A stretch of DNA of 64,000 bases from Pseudomonas oryzihabitans (GTDB lineage Bacteria > Pseudomonadota > Gammaproteobacteria > Pseudomonadales > Pseudomonadaceae). How positions within the stretch are numbered: position 1 is the stretch's first letter; each line of letters starts with the position of its first letter. Below are positions 63,936 to 64,000 of the stretch, in pieces. The notes under the pieces are model-generated. The model was not told the origin of the DNA. It saw only the letters and a program-made list of their open reading frames with translations, and searched no databases. Position numbers and translations under genes: made by a program. The DNA lies in contig NZ_CP013987.1 in NCBI RefSeq assembly GCF_001518815.1, forward strand, positions 1,839,001 through 1,903,000. The letters are read 5' to 3'.

Positions 63936-64000
63936 TCAGCCGACGGTGACGGGAGGCAGTTCCACCTGCTGTACCTGCACCGGCTTGCGCGGAGCGACCA
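63936..64000 (-). CDS. 3' end of a minus-strand gene
   Basis: Twenty codons ending ...VQQVELPPVTVG and TGA at 63936-63938, running off the right edge. No identification is possible. Confidence 0.35.
   Translation of the reverse strand, partial: VAPRKPVQVQQVELPPVTVG

Overview
The window is a GC-rich (roughly 64-65% by eye) chromosomal segment of a Pseudomonas. The gene orders metG-M14 peptidase-mrp-dcd and nadA-bepA-tusA-bcp-gcvR-dapA-bamC-MBL-purC-tRNA-Ser follow arrangements I know from P. aeruginosa and P. putida. The chemosensory cluster resembles the Pseudomonas che2 type, and LldR/LutABC, BdlA-like and RsmN/RsmF-like proteins fit the genus. The species is not provable from the sequence; the P. 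oryzihabitans/psychrotolerans group is a guess.

Layout. 1-8.4 kb: end of rnfB, metG, an M14 carboxypeptidase, mrp (apbC), dcd, cheV, a MOSC protein and ldcA. 8.4-18.5 kb: an unusual pyruvate kinase-like protein, then nadA, bepA, tusA-like, bcp, gcvR, dapA, bamC, an MBL hydrolase, purC and tRNA-Ser(CGA). 18.6-24.3 kb: an accessory island starting at the tRNA, AT-rich in its first part, with a broken Sel1 lipoprotein, EcsC, a GIY-YIG protein, small orphan genes and an RsmN-like regulator whose 3' end is a 7-bp tandem repeat. 24.3-34.9 kb: a lone rfbD, a degenerate sigma-54 AAA+ protein, xthA, a secreted protein with two GH5 domains (the second apparently inactive), FKBP, pirin, an intact SfnR-like sigma-54 activator and a flavin monooxygenase-like protein. 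35.1-40.9 kb: a BdlA-like PAS-PAS chemoreceptor, a second monooxygenase-like protein with a sigma-54 promoter, RNase Z, a YncE-like lipoprotein and a MEKHLA protein. 40.9-46.6 kb: lutC-lutB-lutA-lldP, divergent from lldR, with an LldR operator between lldP and lldR. 46.7-63.9 kb: a che2-type operon (mcp-cheY-STAS-cheA-mcp-mcp-cheW-mcp-mcp-cheW-cheR-cheD-cheB-DUF1349) behind a near-consensus sigma-28 promoter.

How it works together. The chemosensory operon is the main system. Four of its five receptors share almost the same signalling half but carry 2, 1, 3 and 0 copies of a 270-bp in-frame HAMP-like module, and they end in related G-aromatic-x-x-F tails that could serve as CheR/CheB docking sites. 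Its CheA carries, between Hpt and dimerisation domains, two 24-residue motifs resembling the c-di-GMP-binding MshEN domain. The two monooxygenase-like genes and the SfnR-like activator suggest sulfur scavenging from organosulfur compounds. The lut/lld genes are for lactate use. The most unexpected small locus is the RsmN-like gene: its 7-bp repeat sits where a copy-number change would switch the protein between about 70 residues and 137 residues. A family of 137-142 bp elements with inverted ends occurs at three intergenic sites in the first 15 kb.
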